Shown in pieces: positions 44,504-54,105 of a DNA stretch of 64,000 nt (positions are counted from its first letter, which is position 1; each line of letters begins with the position of its first letter). This stretch comes from Lysinibacillus agricola (GTDB lineage Bacteria; Bacillota; Bacilli; Bacillales_A; Planococcaceae): positions 3,537,501 through 3,601,500 of the forward strand of contig NZ_CP067341.1 in NCBI RefSeq assembly GCF_016638705.1, given 5' to 3'. A program made the translations under genes and the position numbers. Below the pieces are notes generated by a model. That model was not told where the DNA came from. It worked only from the letters and a program-made list of their open reading frames with translations, and did not search any database.

Positions 44504-45172
44504 TCATATATAAATCTTAATAGCATGTATGAATTCATAAATAAAATATCCGGCAAAGCAAATTAGTAATACACCCGCTACCATTGTAAGCGACTTGATG
44601 ACCTTACGACTCATCGCTTTACGGGTAACTGAAACAATGGTCATCAACCCAATATCATGCAACAATATGCCACTCAGAACCCCTGCAGCGATCACTATAA
44701 AGTTTGCTGACTCCCCCTGCCCATATGATTTGGCTAGTACAACTCCAAAAACATTTACCCAAAATACTAGATTTCCAGGTGAAATTGCAACTAGTAAACC
44801 ATTACGATATGAAGTAAAAAATGATTTTGTCACTTTCTCTCCTACAAGCGTAATATCATGATCAGCATTTTTGATAGAATCTAGTCCTAAAAGGAATAAA
44901 AATCCAGCCCCTATAATCCACATAGGGATTTGAATGATCGGCATTGCTAAAATGGAAGCTAGGCCCATATACAACGCAAAAACCAATACAATATCTATTG
45001 TCATACCACCAAGTCCAACAGCCCAACCATGCATAAACCCATTTTTTAGTCCTTGCTTTGTCATTTCTACTGTAATAGCCCCAACAGGCATGGCAATTGC
45101 AAGACCAACCAATACATACGCTACATATAAACTCAAATAAACACTTCTTTCATGCAATAAGATACGTTTCAT
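44504..45172 (-). CDS. LysE-family transporter
   Basis: Up to 222 aa with six membrane segments. It carries VGLAIAMPVGAITVEMTKQG and AISPGNLVFWVNVFGVVLAK, both LysE-superfamily signatures. It probably exports amino acids. The start is uncertain: ATG 45172 lacks a ribosome site, and TTG 45139 (MSLYVAYVLVGLAIAMPVG) fits the usual N-terminus and has GAAGTG upstream. Confidence 0.85.
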   Translation of the reverse strand: MKRILLHERSVYLSLYVAYVLVGLAIAMPVGAITVEMTKQGLKNGFMHGWAVGLGGMTIDIVLVFALYMGLASILAMPIIQIPMWIIGAGFLFLLGLDSIKNADHDITLVGEKVTKSFFTSYRNGLLVAISPGNLVFWVNVFGVVLAKSYGQGESANFIVIAAGVLSGILLHDIGLMTIVSVTRKAMSRKVIKSLTMVAGVLLICFAGYFIYEFIHAIKIYI

Positions 45173-45558
45173 ACGTCCGTTTATAGTTGCATTATAGCAT
45201 AAAAATACATAAATAGAACATTATACTAATATTTATTCACTTTTTCACGCTATTACTTTATTAAATTATTTGTATGATTTTATGGGGAAACCTATTCCTA
45301 TTGCTATTCATTTTTTTCTTATCAGAGCTTTTTGATCTACTTAAAAGATTCCAAGTGAATATTTTTCTTTTTCACTAACAGCCTTTATATAAAGATGTTT
45401 CTTCAGTAATTTTTGGAAGTAAAAGTGCTGTTGATATCATCAAAAGAATATGGGAATGGGCGAAGTACGGGTCAAATATGGTAGAAGTTATTATGGATGA
45501 AGGATCAATAAATGATTACAAGTAGACTGGAATTATATAAAGTTTGAAAATAAAATAG
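45173..45558. other. Gap with a possible gene remnant
   Basis: On the + strand, 45391-45525 is open for about 45 codons (SSVIFGSKSAVDIIKRIWEW and on to GSINDYK, stop TAG) but has no start codon or ribosome site. It looks like the C-terminal end of a decayed gene. The rest is AT-rich. Confidence 0.4.
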
Positions 45559-45954
45559 CTAGACAGATAGACCTTTGCCCGTTTGCGTAATAAAGGAAGA
45601 GTCGCCCACAGATGATAAGGGTCGACTCACTATTGCCGAGATCCAAAAATAAAAGCCAAGGTTATGACTTATCGTAACATACGAACCCCCTGCCTCATCT
45701 CGCAACATTTTCATTGGGAAAAATGATCCAGTAGCCAGTAACAACATAAATAAATGACTAATACTAGTTTTTTTCCCTCTAAACGTTTGAATCGAAATGT
45801 AAATGAAAAACAGGTTTGCATACCAACCAACATAAGCCGTCGACGATAACTCTAGAACGAAACCTAGCCAACCCATTAACAATATAATGAGTCCTCCCAT
45901 TTCACCCCAGTCTGGGCTTGAAATAACAGGTAACTTTAACGAAATACAATACAA
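45559..45954 (-). pseudogene. Membrane protein remnant, N-terminally truncated
   Basis: The frame has three hydrophobic segments (GGLIILLMGWLGFVLELSST; YANLFFIYISIQTF; LGFYFWISAIVS). The best start is a TTG at 45954 with no ribosome site, and similarly hydrophobic codons (SVIWALYCIS) continue upstream to a stop, so a longer N-terminus was probably lost. It may still be expressed as a small membrane protein. Family not recognised. Confidence 0.5.
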
Positions 45955-46399
45955 AGCCCAAATTACACTATTAGAGCAATCGTATTAAGTTTTTTGAAAT
46001 TTTTTTCATAATTTTGTTCCTTCTTAGTATTATTCGTTCTAGAAATATAATCGTTCCATATCATTTTCTGAAATTATTTATATCCGAAATATTATATTAC
46101 TATTTTAAATTATAGTCATCCCAAAAAATCAACACTTTTAATATTTTCTAATCATTTAAATCAAATATCATTTAGAGTTTCTATAAAAGCAACAAAGTTT
46201 ACGAAAACAGCCTTAGTTTAAAAGAACATTTCTTGCTTGAAGGCGGGTATTAATATATTAAAATCTGATTTAATGTAAGATCGGCTAATCACCCTCGAAT
46301 GTCTAGAAATCCTTTCTTTATTTTGGACAAGAACCTCCCGGCACTTCTTATTTATTCAATTTTAAATTGTTTTTTATGTTTTAGCCTACACCACTCTTT
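45955..46399. other. AT-rich gap
   Basis: No open frame with start signals and no strong hairpin. The right end precedes the membrane protein gene at 46400. Confidence 0.4.
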
Positions 46400-46900
46400 T
46401 TACTCTTGTACGTCTTTATTTTCTATCTTATCATCTGGAAATAAATAAAAAACTAAGGCAATGAAAATTGAAAAACTGTTAAACATGAAGAATGTATTAA
46501 CATTAAAATATTGGTTGTTAACATGAATATCTAATACTGTTGTGATGTTTTGTACATATTGATCATCTACTTTCCCGTTCTTTTCAATTAATGCATCTTT
46601 TATAACTTCTCGATAATTTGCTAGAGAGATTCTTTGATAAATAAAAGCCATAATCAAGTGAACAAAGGTCAAAATTATTCCAACAATGCAAAAGCGTTTA
46701 CTTATTGAATGAACTTGAAGAATTCTTACCCATAATATAACCATTAGAATGAATATTGGGAGTAATATTGCAACTACTATCAATGCTGGATTCCCGTTGC
46801 CTGAAATAGTGACTGGGCTCACAGTCATTCGGTTACTCACATAAAACATTAATAGTACTACTAAACTAGTTATAAAAAGTGTAATCTTTGCAACTTTCAA
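46400..46900 (-). CDS. Hypothetical membrane protein (four segments)
   Basis: About 166 aa beginning MKVAKITLFITSLVVLLMFY. Four hydrophobic segments at about residues 5-22, 45-65, 75-95 and 135-155. The start is TTG 46900 with AAGGGG 8 bases upstream. The family is not recognised. IS30 copy 2 inserted 51 bases upstream of the start, likely separating the gene from its promoter. Confidence 0.65.
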   Translation of the reverse strand: MKVAKITLFITSLVVLLMFYVSNRMTVSPVTISGNGNPALIVVAILLPIFILMVILWVRILQVHSISKRFCIVGIILTFVHLIMAFIYQRISLANYREVIKDALIEKNGKVDDQYVQNITTVLDIHVNNQYFNVNTFFMFNSFSIFIALVFYLFPDDKIENKDVQE

Positions 46901-46951
46901 ATTAACATCCCCTTTCAAATAATTTTTTATAAAAGTATATAATTAAAATAA

Positions 46952-48366
46952 AGGCGAATAGTAGAATCAAGTTGAACACTTTAGAAAAATAAAAACATCG
47001 TACGCGAAATCGTGTATTATTGAGGTTCCTACACCAATCAATAAGAAGGGATTTCGAATACGATGCTAGAACAGAATAACATAAAAATAACGAATAAGAA
47101 ACCACGCCTTACACAGTTTCAACGTGGAGAACTTCAAGGCTATTTGAATGCCGGAATTACAAATAAGAGCGAACTTGCGCGAAAACTCAAGGTTTCGCGC
47201 GGGACAATCTACAATGAACTTGCTCGTGGCACGACCACTCAAGTAAAAAAATCAATGGAAAAACATATCTACACAACGCAATATCTTGCTGAAACAGGTC
47301 AAGCTGTAACAGATCGAAATGTGGCTCGTTCTCGTAAAACCGTTGAAGTTTGGGCGTGTGAAGGCATTCTTGGCATTTGTTGACGAACTATTACTTGATC
47401 GCACAAGGACCCTATCTCCAGATGCGATTGTTGGTCTTACGAAGCTCAAAGGGTTGTTTTCTCCGGATGAAATGATCTCAACAAAGACCCTTTATCATTA
47501 TATCGAGCTGGGTCTTCTGAAAACTCGAAACAGTGACCTTCTCTTAAAAGGTACGTCGAAATACCAAAAAAAGGTTAAGAAAAACGCAACGCCCAAATAA
47601 GACAGTTCTCGGTAAAAGTATTGAAGAACGTCCTGATAGCGTTGAATCTCGTGAAGAATTCGGTCATTTTGAAATTGACTCCGTCGTAGGGCGCAAGGAT
47701 AAAGAAGATGATGTACTATTAACTTTGATTGAACGCAAAACGCGTCGTGAATTCATCGTAAAGATGGACGGGAAAGATGCCGACTCAGTTAACTACGCAC
47801 TCTCTTCAGTCCTCGAAGAATTCGGTGAATACACATCTGCGGTCTTTAAATCAATCACCGCAGATAATGGTTCTGAATTCGCTAGGTTGTCAGAAATGTT
47901 TGGTGATAGGATAAATATCTATTTCACTCATCCATACTCTTCGTGGGAACGTGGAACAAATGAAAACCACAACGGAATCATCCGTCGTTTCATCCCTAAA
48001 GGACATGCGATTGAGGATTATAGCCGGACGCAAATTCGTATGATTGAGAGGGCAATGAACAACCTACCAAGAAAAATCTTTGCCTACAAGACACCAAATG
48101 AACTGTTTGAAGAGGAACTTCAGAAACTCGTCTCTTAAGACCGCGGGGACACCCCGCACCCCTGAGCCTCCCTCCAAACAGAAAAGTCTCCTGTTCATCA
48201 GTCAGCTACAGATCCTAACCTGTACTGGCTAGATCCACAAGGGAAACCGCCTTGCAGATCTAGCCAACACAGGTTGAACGGACTACGCCGACCGACAAAC
48301 AGAAGACAAAGGAACCTCTGGGGTGTTTTTTTAAAAAAAGTGTTCAACTTGTAATTGCAATTTAGG
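46952..48366 (+). mobile_element. IS30-family element, copy 2 (1415 bp)
   Basis: Bounded by the 12-bp target duplication TAATTAAAATAA at 46940-46951 and 48367-48378. Inverted relative to copy 1; the borders AGGCGAATAG and AATTTAGG are the same as in copy 1. Because the target duplications differ, the two copies inserted independently. A stem-loop with CTGGCTAGATC/GATCTAGCC arms lies between the transposase stop and the right end. Confidence 0.92.
47063..48138 (+). pseudogene. IS30-family transposase, copy 2 (frameshifted)
   Basis: From ATG 47063 the frame covers the helix-turn-helix region, then shifts at an A-run near 47336 (CGTAAAACCG against CGTAAACCG in copy 1), with another shift in A-runs near 47550-47595. 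The last piece, from 47725, carries the catalytic core: KSITADNGSEFARLSEMFGD (D) and SSWERGTNENHNGIIRRFIP (E). The domains are complete, so only small indels block translation. Confidence 0.85.
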
Positions 48367-48431
48367 TAATTAAAATAAATATAAACATAAACAGTAAAAG
48401 CCCTTATAAACGAATAAGGGCTTCTATTTTG

Positions 48432-48671
48432 CTAATATTGCATATATGCAAAATCAAAATCTTGTACAAAGTTACTCCAGTCAATAGCTCGAGAATCACC
48501 ATCAGGATCAGGATCTTCAAATTCAATCATCAAATTATCGTAATTTGAACCAGTTAAGTACCATCCATTACCAACTACGAAATGATATTTAAGTCCATCA
48601 GTATTTGCTACTTTAAGTTTAAATCTTATAGCTACTGGATGTTTGTTCTCAATTGCACTTCTATATTTCAA
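48432..48671 (-). pseudogene. Hypothetical protein fragment (79 aa)
   Basis: The frame reads MKYRSAIENKHPVAIRFKLK, then GLKYHFVVGNGWYLTGSNYD and a final DFDFAYMQY. It starts at a TTG without a ribosome site and the upstream codons are open only a little further, so it is probably the C-terminal piece of a longer gene. It lies just past the IS30 copy. Family unknown. Confidence 0.45.
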
Positions 48672-48958
48672 ACTATTAGAATAGGAGCTTGAAGAGTGCT
48701 ATATCCCTGCTGAACAAAGAACTAAACTTTCATCCAACGAAATTTTAGCCATAATTCAATACAATAATAATAAACAAGGCAAAGGTTTCATTATCAATCC
48801 CTACCTTGTTTATTATCTAATTACGCTATTTCTATTGATATTCAATAATCATTTCCCTACCCGTTACAGTAAATTCATCGAACAGGCTTGAATTTTACCT
48901 TTACTTCAGAAAATCTATTTTTTAAGCATACAATTTTTAGGGCAGCTACTCATTCCTC

Positions 48959-49699
48959 TTATAGCATTTGTTTTTTCCATTGTGACAGCACGTCATTGGA
49001 TTTCGCAATGTCCACTTTTAATGACACCTGTTTATTTGAGCAACGTTTCTTAGCCTTTTCCCAGGCTTCTTCTAAAGCAGGTAAATAGCTTAAATTTTTT
49101 GTAGTTGCAACAAGCTGTAAAAAAATATTCCCTTGAATATAGTACCAGCGAGGGTTCATACTATCTAACTGAATAGCTTCTTCAATAAGACGTAGTGCCA
49201 AATACGGACTGCCTTCATTACGGCTCAAAAACTGTGCGAAGGCTCCCCAGTAAAGAGCTTTATTTGGCTGTAGTTTTATCGCTTCCGCATATTGCACAAG
49301 TGCTTTATCATGCTCCTTTGCAAGAGCAAAATATTCAGCCATTGTATAATATGCATTCGCTTGTGCCTCGACCGATCCAGCTAGTAATTCATCTACTACT
49401 TTACCGAATTGCTGGTCATCCTCACTTCCTATGTATGCAGCGAGTGCATCACGCTCTGGATAAGAGCCATCTGTTCGTTCAACACTTTGCTTCACTTTTT
49501 CAGCAGTAGGAGCAGGCATATTTGCATAACCGTTCGCTTCCAACAATGCGACGTGCTGTTGGATTGTTGCGAATGACTCATGTTCTGTAAAGGCACTATT
49601 TGCTAAAACTGCTTTGGCTAATAGATAGCTTTCTTTTACATGACCATTTAAAAATAATTCATTTATCTGTTGGACTTGCTCATCAAACTGTTTGATCAC
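48959..49699 (-). CDS. Tetratricopeptide-repeat protein
   Basis: A 246-aa soluble protein. Helical repeats of TPR type: QANAYYTMAEYFALAKEHDK and ALVQYAEAIKLQPNKALYWG, then LALRLIEEAIQLDSMNPRWY. TPR domains mediate protein contacts; the partner is unknown. The start is GTG with GGTGAGG about 10 bases upstream. Confidence 0.82.
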   Translation of the reverse strand: MIKQFDEQVQQINELFLNGHVKESYLLAKAVLANSAFTEHESFATIQQHVALLEANGYANMPAPTAEKVKQSVERTDGSYPERDALAAYIGSEDDQQFGKVVDELLAGSVEAQANAYYTMAEYFALAKEHDKALVQYAEAIKLQPNKALYWGAFAQFLSRNEGSPYLALRLIEEAIQLDSMNPRWYYIQGNIFLQLVATTKNLSYLPALEEAWEKAKKRCSNKQVSLKVDIAKSNDVLSQWKKQML

Positions 49700-50170
49700 T
49701 ATTTAAATCCTCACCTTCACCAAAAGAAAAGTCTTATAAGTATTTTACCATCTTTAAATCTAAAACAAACTAAATAGCAATAATTTTTCTATAATTCTCT
49801 CAATTTCAAAACTGAATCATCAGTCCACATAATTAATGAAAGTCAGTACACATTGTGGTTCATCAGATAGCGAGGGTTGATTTCCGTTCCGACTGGGCGT
49901 TTTCCCGAAGGCGTCTGGATGAGCCGCTTCACTCGCGTTGCTCGGCACAGGGTTCCACTGCTTGGACATGCTTTTCCGCCGCTTGGTGGAGACTTTTCGC
50001 CGATTGGCCATAGTTTTCCACTGCTAACACATACCTTTCCGCCGCTAACACATCTCTTTCCGCCGCTTCATCTGTGGCGGTAATCCTCTGATTAAAAACA
50101 TTGGATAAAGTTCTGAATCATGAGATAATTGAAGTGTATTTTCATTTTTTAGAACATGTAAATTATATAT
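49700..50170. other. Gap with dispersed repeat and 21-bp tandem repeat
   Basis: Contains the dispersed element core (GGTTGATTTCCGTTCCGACT at 49875-49894) followed by GC-rich sequence, and then a 21-bp tandem repeat at about 49968-50072. Short open frames here (for example with FPPLTH repeats) are products of the repeats, not genes. Confidence 0.65.
49968..50072. repeat. Degenerate 21-bp tandem repeat (about five units)
   Basis: Successive 21-base units start CTTTTCCGCCGCT, CTTTTCGCCGATT, TTTTCCACTGCTA, CTTTCCGCCGCTA and CTTTCCGCCGCTT. Read on the + strand it gives a seven-residue FPPL repeat. It adjoins the dispersed repeat. Confidence 0.6.
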
Positions 50171-50185
50171 AGGAGGGCTTGTGCT

Positions 50186-50392
50186 ATGAATAGACGATTT
50201 CATTTTGTATCGCTTATTATTGGAAATTTGTTAACACTTGGAGCTATTTTCATTTATGCTATGCAAAGTCAAGTGGATGTGGCCCTCAGCACTTATGCCC
50301 TTGTAATGGGTTTTTTTAGTACATTACTACTAATCTTTTTTTATTTATGGGGGGATGAAAAACAACAAATATCGAATCGTTTTTCTAAATAA
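50186..50392 (+). CDS. Small membrane protein (68 aa)
   Basis: Two hydrophobic segments: FVSLIIGNLLTLGAIFIYAM and STYALVMGFFSTLLLIFFYL, with a basic tail. AGGAGGG lies 8 bases before the ATG. Well-formed start signals make it a real gene. Function unknown. Confidence 0.72.
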   Translation: MNRRFHFVSLIIGNLLTLGAIFIYAMQSQVDVALSTYALVMGFFSTLLLIFFYLWGDEKQQISNRFSK

Positions 50393-50585
50393 CTCGGTTG
50401 ACTTAAAATTACAGTTTTTGAAGTTCACACGCTCGTTGAACAAAAAAAGGCATTTCCCCCTTCTCTACACCAGTAGGTAAGGGATTTTTTTCACTAATAT
50501 CCTCTTTTTTGGTAGTATTCCCCTTTGAATTCGGGCAATTATTGTTGAAAAATAAAAAATTTTGTAGAAAATTTAAAAACAATGA

Positions 50586-50614
50586 TTGAGTAGTAAATCA
50601 ATTTTCTGTATAAT
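50586..50614 (+). promoter_or_regulatory. Promoter of the carboxynorspermidine genes
   Basis: TTGAGT and TATAAT with a 17-base spacer, ending about 44 bases before the TTG start. A good sigma-A-type promoter. Confidence 0.65.
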
Positions 50615-50657
50615 CAGCTTGTTTGACAATACTTTTTATGAATTTGGGGGTAGACAA

Positions 50658-51887
50658 TTGGGTAAAGCATTGATTATAGGAGCTGGCGGAGTAGCCAGTG
50701 TTGTGGTACACAAGTGTGTTCAAAATTCGGACGTATTTGAGGAGATTTGTATCGCAAGTAGAACTGTTTCAAAATGTGACGCTCTAAAAGAAAAACTAGA
50801 TGGCGGAAAAACAAAGATTCATACCGCACAGGTAGACGCAGACAAGACGGAAGAGGTTATTGAGCTTATTAAAGCCTTCGGACCAGAAGTTGTTATTAAT
50901 GTAGCACTACCTTATCAAGACTTAACGATTATGGATGCTTGCTTAGCGACAGGTGTGCACTATGTGGATACTGCAAACTACGAGCCACCTGAAACGGCAA
51001 AATTTGAATATAAATGGCAATGGGCTTATAAAGAGAAGTTCGAAAAAGCTGGCTTAACTGCTTTACTTGGTAGCGGTTTTGACCCAGGTGTAACGGGCGT
51101 TTTCACAGCTCATGCACAAAAACATGAATTTGATGAAATCCACTACATTGATATCGTGGATGCAAATGCTGGTGATCACGGTTACCATTTCGCAACAAAC
51201 TTCAACCCAGAAATCAACATTCGTGAAATTACTGCGAATGGTCGTTACTGGAAAGAAGGCGAGTGGGTCGAAACTGCACCACTTGAGAAAAAAGAGGTTT
51301 ATAACTTACCAGAAATCGGACCAAAAGATATTTACCTTTTATACCATGAAGAACTAGAATCACTTGCTAAAAACATTAAAGGCTTAAAGCAAATTCGTTT
51401 CTGGATGACATTCTCAGAAAAATACTTAACACATTTAAAAGTATTAGAGAATGTTGGAATGACTTCTATCGAGCCTATCGAATTTGAAGGGCAAATGGTT
51501 CAACCAATTCACTTCCTGAAAGCTGTACTTCCTGATCCAGCATCACTTGGACCACGTACAAAAGGAAAAACTAATATCGGTTGTATCATCCGCGGTCTAA
51601 AAGATGGCAAGGAAAAAACTTATTATGTGTACAACGTATGTGACCACGAGGAATGCTATAACGAGGTTGGTTCACAGGCGATTTCTTACACAACTGGTGT
51701 ACCAGCAATGATTGGTGCTATGCTTGTGATGAACGGTCAATGGCGTAAACCAGGTGTTTGGAACGTAGAAGATTTCAATCCAGATCCATTCATGGATGCA
51801 CTAAATAAATGGGGTCTACCATGGCAAGAAAGCCATAATCCAGAATTACTTGACCTTGATTTAGATGCAAAGGAATTAAGCCGATGA
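50658..51887 (+). CDS. Carboxynorspermidine dehydrogenase (saccharopine dehydrogenase family)
   Basis: About 409 aa. The NAD(P) motif IIGAGGVASVV is at residues 6-16, followed by INVALPYQDLTIMDACLATG, DTANYEPP and LGSGFDPGVTGVFTAHA, the pattern of carboxynorspermidine synthases (CANSDH). It condenses aspartate semialdehyde with putrescine or diaminopropane and reduces the imine. The start is TTG 50658 with GGGGG 7 bases before it; the frame opens earlier without signals. It overlaps nspC by 4 bases (ATGA), forming a polyamine operon. Confidence 0.9.
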   Translation: MGKALIIGAGGVASVVVHKCVQNSDVFEEICIASRTVSKCDALKEKLDGGKTKIHTAQVDADKTEEVIELIKAFGPEVVINVALPYQDLTIMDACLATGVHYVDTANYEPPETAKFEYKWQWAYKEKFEKAGLTALLGSGFDPGVTGVFTAHAQKHEFDEIHYIDIVDANAGDHGYHFATNFNPEINIREITANGRYWKEGEWVETAPLEKKEVYNLPEIGPKDIYLLYHEELESLAKNIKGLKQIRFWMTFSEKYLTHLKVLENVGMTSIEPIEFEGQMVQPIHFLKAVLPDPASLGPRTKGKTNIGCIIRGLKDGKEKTYYVYNVCDHEECYNEVGSQAISYTTGVPAMIGAMLVMNGQWRKPGVWNVEDFNPDPFMDALNKWGLPWQESHNPELLDLDLDAKELSR

Positions 51888-53023
51888 AACCAATTGATTT
51901 CTCAAAAGTTCCATCCCCTTCTTACGTAGTGGATGAACGATTATTAACAAAAAATCTAGAACTTTTAAAATCGATTCAAGATCGTACTGGCTGCCGTATT
52001 TTATTAGCCTTAAAAGGATTTTCAATGCATTCAACATTCCCATTAGTGGGTGAATATTTGGCAGGGATTACGTCAAGCTCATTATTCGAAGCTCGACTGG
52101 GCTATGAAAAAATGGGCAAAGAAGTTCATGTCTATGCACCAGCTTACGTGGAGCACGAAATGGACGAGCTTCTTGACTATGTTGATCACATCGTGTTTAA
52201 TTCATTTAACCAATGGGCTCAATATAAGGACAAAGTAAAATCTGCTGGTAAAACAATTGAATGTGGTATTCGTATCAATCCTGAGTACTCTGAAATTGAA
52301 ACAGCGCTTTACGATCCTTGCTACACAAATTCTCGTCTTGGTACAACATTAGCCAACTTCGACAAGTCACAGCTTGAAGGTATTGATGGCTTACACTTCC
52401 ACGCAATGTGTGAGCAAAACTCAGATACGTTAGAGCGTATTATACAAGTTGTCGAAGAAAAATTTGGTGATGTCTTACACCAAATGAAATGGTTAAACTT
52501 TGGCGGTGGTCACCATATTACTCGTGAGGATTATGATGTAGAAAAACTTGTGAATATCATTAATTATATTCAAGACAAGTATAATCTTCTCGTATATTTA
52601 GAGCCAGGAGAAGCTGTTGCCCTCAATACAGGTTATTTAGTTGCAACTGTTCTTGATGTACAAAAAAACGATATGGACTTAGCAATTTTAGATACATCGG
52701 CAACATGTCATATGCCAGACGTTCTAGAAATGCCATACCGCCCAATGATTATCGGTTCAGGTCAACCAAATGAGCTAGCATACACATATCGTCTAGGCGG
52801 GCTTACATGTCTTGCTGGTGATGTAATTGGTGATTATTCATTTGAACAACCTTTAAAACCAGGCGACCGTCTTGTATTTACAGATATGGCGCATTATTCA
52901 ATGGTGAAAAACCATATGTTTAATGGTGTAAATCTTCCATCAATCGTTTCTTATAACGATGAAGAAGGCATTAAAGTCATTCGTGAATTTAAATTTGAAG
53001 ACTATAGCGGTCGACTTTCATAA
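51884..53023 (+). CDS. nspC: Carboxynorspermidine decarboxylase
   Basis: A 379-aa PLP enzyme of the alanine-racemase fold. The cofactor lysine is K44 in LLALKGFSMHS; HFHAMCEQNSDTLERI, LNFGGGHHITREDYD and the C-terminal CLAGDVIGDYSF (active-site Cys) are typical. It decarboxylates carboxy(nor)spermidine to (nor)spermidine, the second step after the dehydrogenase. It overlaps that gene by 4 bases. A terminator follows. Confidence 0.92.
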   Translation: MKPIDFSKVPSPSYVVDERLLTKNLELLKSIQDRTGCRILLALKGFSMHSTFPLVGEYLAGITSSSLFEARLGYEKMGKEVHVYAPAYVEHEMDELLDYVDHIVFNSFNQWAQYKDKVKSAGKTIECGIRINPEYSEIETALYDPCYTNSRLGTTLANFDKSQLEGIDGLHFHAMCEQNSDTLERIIQVVEEKFGDVLHQMKWLNFGGGHHITREDYDVEKLVNIINYIQDKYNLLVYLEPGEAVALNTGYLVATVLDVQKNDMDLAILDTSATCHMPDVLEMPYRPMIIGSGQPNELAYTYRLGGLTCLAGDVIGDYSFEQPLKPGDRLVFTDMAHYSMVKNHMFNGVNLPSIVSYNDEEGIKVIREFKFEDYSGRLS

Positions 53024-53033
53024 TAACAAAGAA

Positions 53034-53070
53034 AATCCTCTCCAACTTAATGTGCTGGAGAGGATTTTTT
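53034..53070 (+). terminator. Terminator of the nspC operon
   Basis: AATCCTCTCC and GGAGAGGATT with a 13-base loop, followed by TTTTTT. It also lies at the end of the converging secreted-protein gene. Confidence 0.9.
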
Positions 53071-53957
53071 TACGGCTGCATATTCATCCAACTATCAACA
53101 TGATGAATGGCAAAACCATTATAGCTTGTTTTTTTGGCATAGTTTTTATGAACTTGTGCTAATTGTTTATTCATATAGGATTCTCCATCATCATAGAAGG
53201 TAATATTTTGCCCTTCATCAGAGGCTCCTGTTTCCACACCAATAACAATTGATTTATTTACTTTCTGTGCATAGTTTATTTCATGTTCAACAATTTTAAT
53301 AATGTCTTTAGCAGCATCTCGATAAGCCATAATCGAAACACTTTCCACTTGGTCAATCACCCACTCCGCTAATAAACCTTGTCCAAATTGATTGTTGTAT
53401 TTAATTTCGTCAAACCAAAATGGCATATCCACTTCCAACGGCAATTGTAATTGATCGGTATTCTCTTTAGCTCTAGTAAGAAGCGCTTGATAGGATTCAA
53501 TCGTTTTTACTTGGTTCGAGCTCCAACCGCTATTTAAGTAGGGCTCTACATCGAGATGGACTCCTGAAAATTGCTCTGTTGCTGCTGCGTTCTCATTATA
53601 TGTATGTAACCAATCAAACAGCTGATCCTGCATTTGATAGCCCTCTGCTGAAACCCAGCTCGCAGCACCATCCAACGCATATACTTTTATACCTTTTGCG
53701 GATGCTTGATCGATAAAGCTTTTATAATAGCTACTTGCTATATCATTATTAATTTGTAAATATAATTTATTAACATGTTTGCTTTCTAAAAATGAGAGTA
53801 CTCCTGATTCATCTTCAACAATCTTTGTCGTATCCCATAACCAGGTAGCCTTATCTTGCATATCCATTGCGTCTACCTTTCCCATTGTTAATCCTAATGT
53901 ACTTACAATTGTTACTACAAAAACAATGACTGCTCTAAATAGTGACCGACTTACCAT
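53070..53957 (-). CDS. Secreted TIM-barrel-like protein under a c-di-GMP riboswitch
   Basis: A 295-aa protein with a signal peptide (SLFRAVIVFVVTIVSTLGLT, cleavage near VDA-MD). The mature part looks like a beta/alpha barrel of glycoside-hydrolase type: TWLWDTTKIVEDESGVLSFL, LYLQINND, GIKVYALDGAASW, FSGVHLDVEPYLNSGW (DxE-like, candidate acid), VSIMAYRDAAKDI and KSIVIGVETG. The D-x-E and final strand features resemble GH18-type barrels but not closely. A c-di-GMP-I aptamer lies in its leader, so it may act on an exopolysaccharide. GGAGATG precedes the ATG. Confidence 0.85.
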   Translation of the reverse strand: MVSRSLFRAVIVFVVTIVSTLGLTMGKVDAMDMQDKATWLWDTTKIVEDESGVLSFLESKHVNKLYLQINNDIASSYYKSFIDQASAKGIKVYALDGAASWVSAEGYQMQDQLFDWLHTYNENAAATEQFSGVHLDVEPYLNSGWSSNQVKTIESYQALLTRAKENTDQLQLPLEVDMPFWFDEIKYNNQFGQGLLAEWVIDQVESVSIMAYRDAAKDIIKIVEHEINYAQKVNKSIVIGVETGASDEGQNITFYDDGESYMNKQLAQVHKNYAKKTSYNGFAIHHVDSWMNMQP

Positions 53958-54005
53958 ATGTTACATCTCCATTCTATATATGCCAAGGCTCATAGAACAG
54001 AACCT

Positions 54006-54081
54006 GGCAACCTGACAATCATGCACTAGAATAGTGTTTAGACTCATGGCTTTGCGTCCTTCCCTTTCGGTGAAGTTTGCC
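54006..54081 (-). ncRNA. Cyclic di-GMP-I riboswitch (GEMM)
   Basis: On the leftward RNA the conserved parts occur in order: GGCAAAC (54081), a stem capped by the GNRA tetraloop CCGAAAGG, the hallmark GGACGCAAAGCC, a second stem starting GAGTCTAAAC, and GGTTGCC closing the P1 helix (GGCAA with TTGCC). The secreted protein gene starts about 50 bases after it. No T-run terminator follows, so control is probably at translation. Confidence 0.9.
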
Positions 54082-54105
54082 TTTACAGTAGTTTTCTTAC
54101 CTTAC

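Noticed and set aside
39908..48366. Composite transposon formed by the two IS30 copies
   Set aside because: Each copy has its own, different 12-bp target duplication, showing independent insertions.
49877..50083. 68-aa + strand frame with FPPLTH repeats
   Set aside because: It lies in the dispersed element and the 21-bp array, with no ribosome site; the periodic peptide follows from the repeat.
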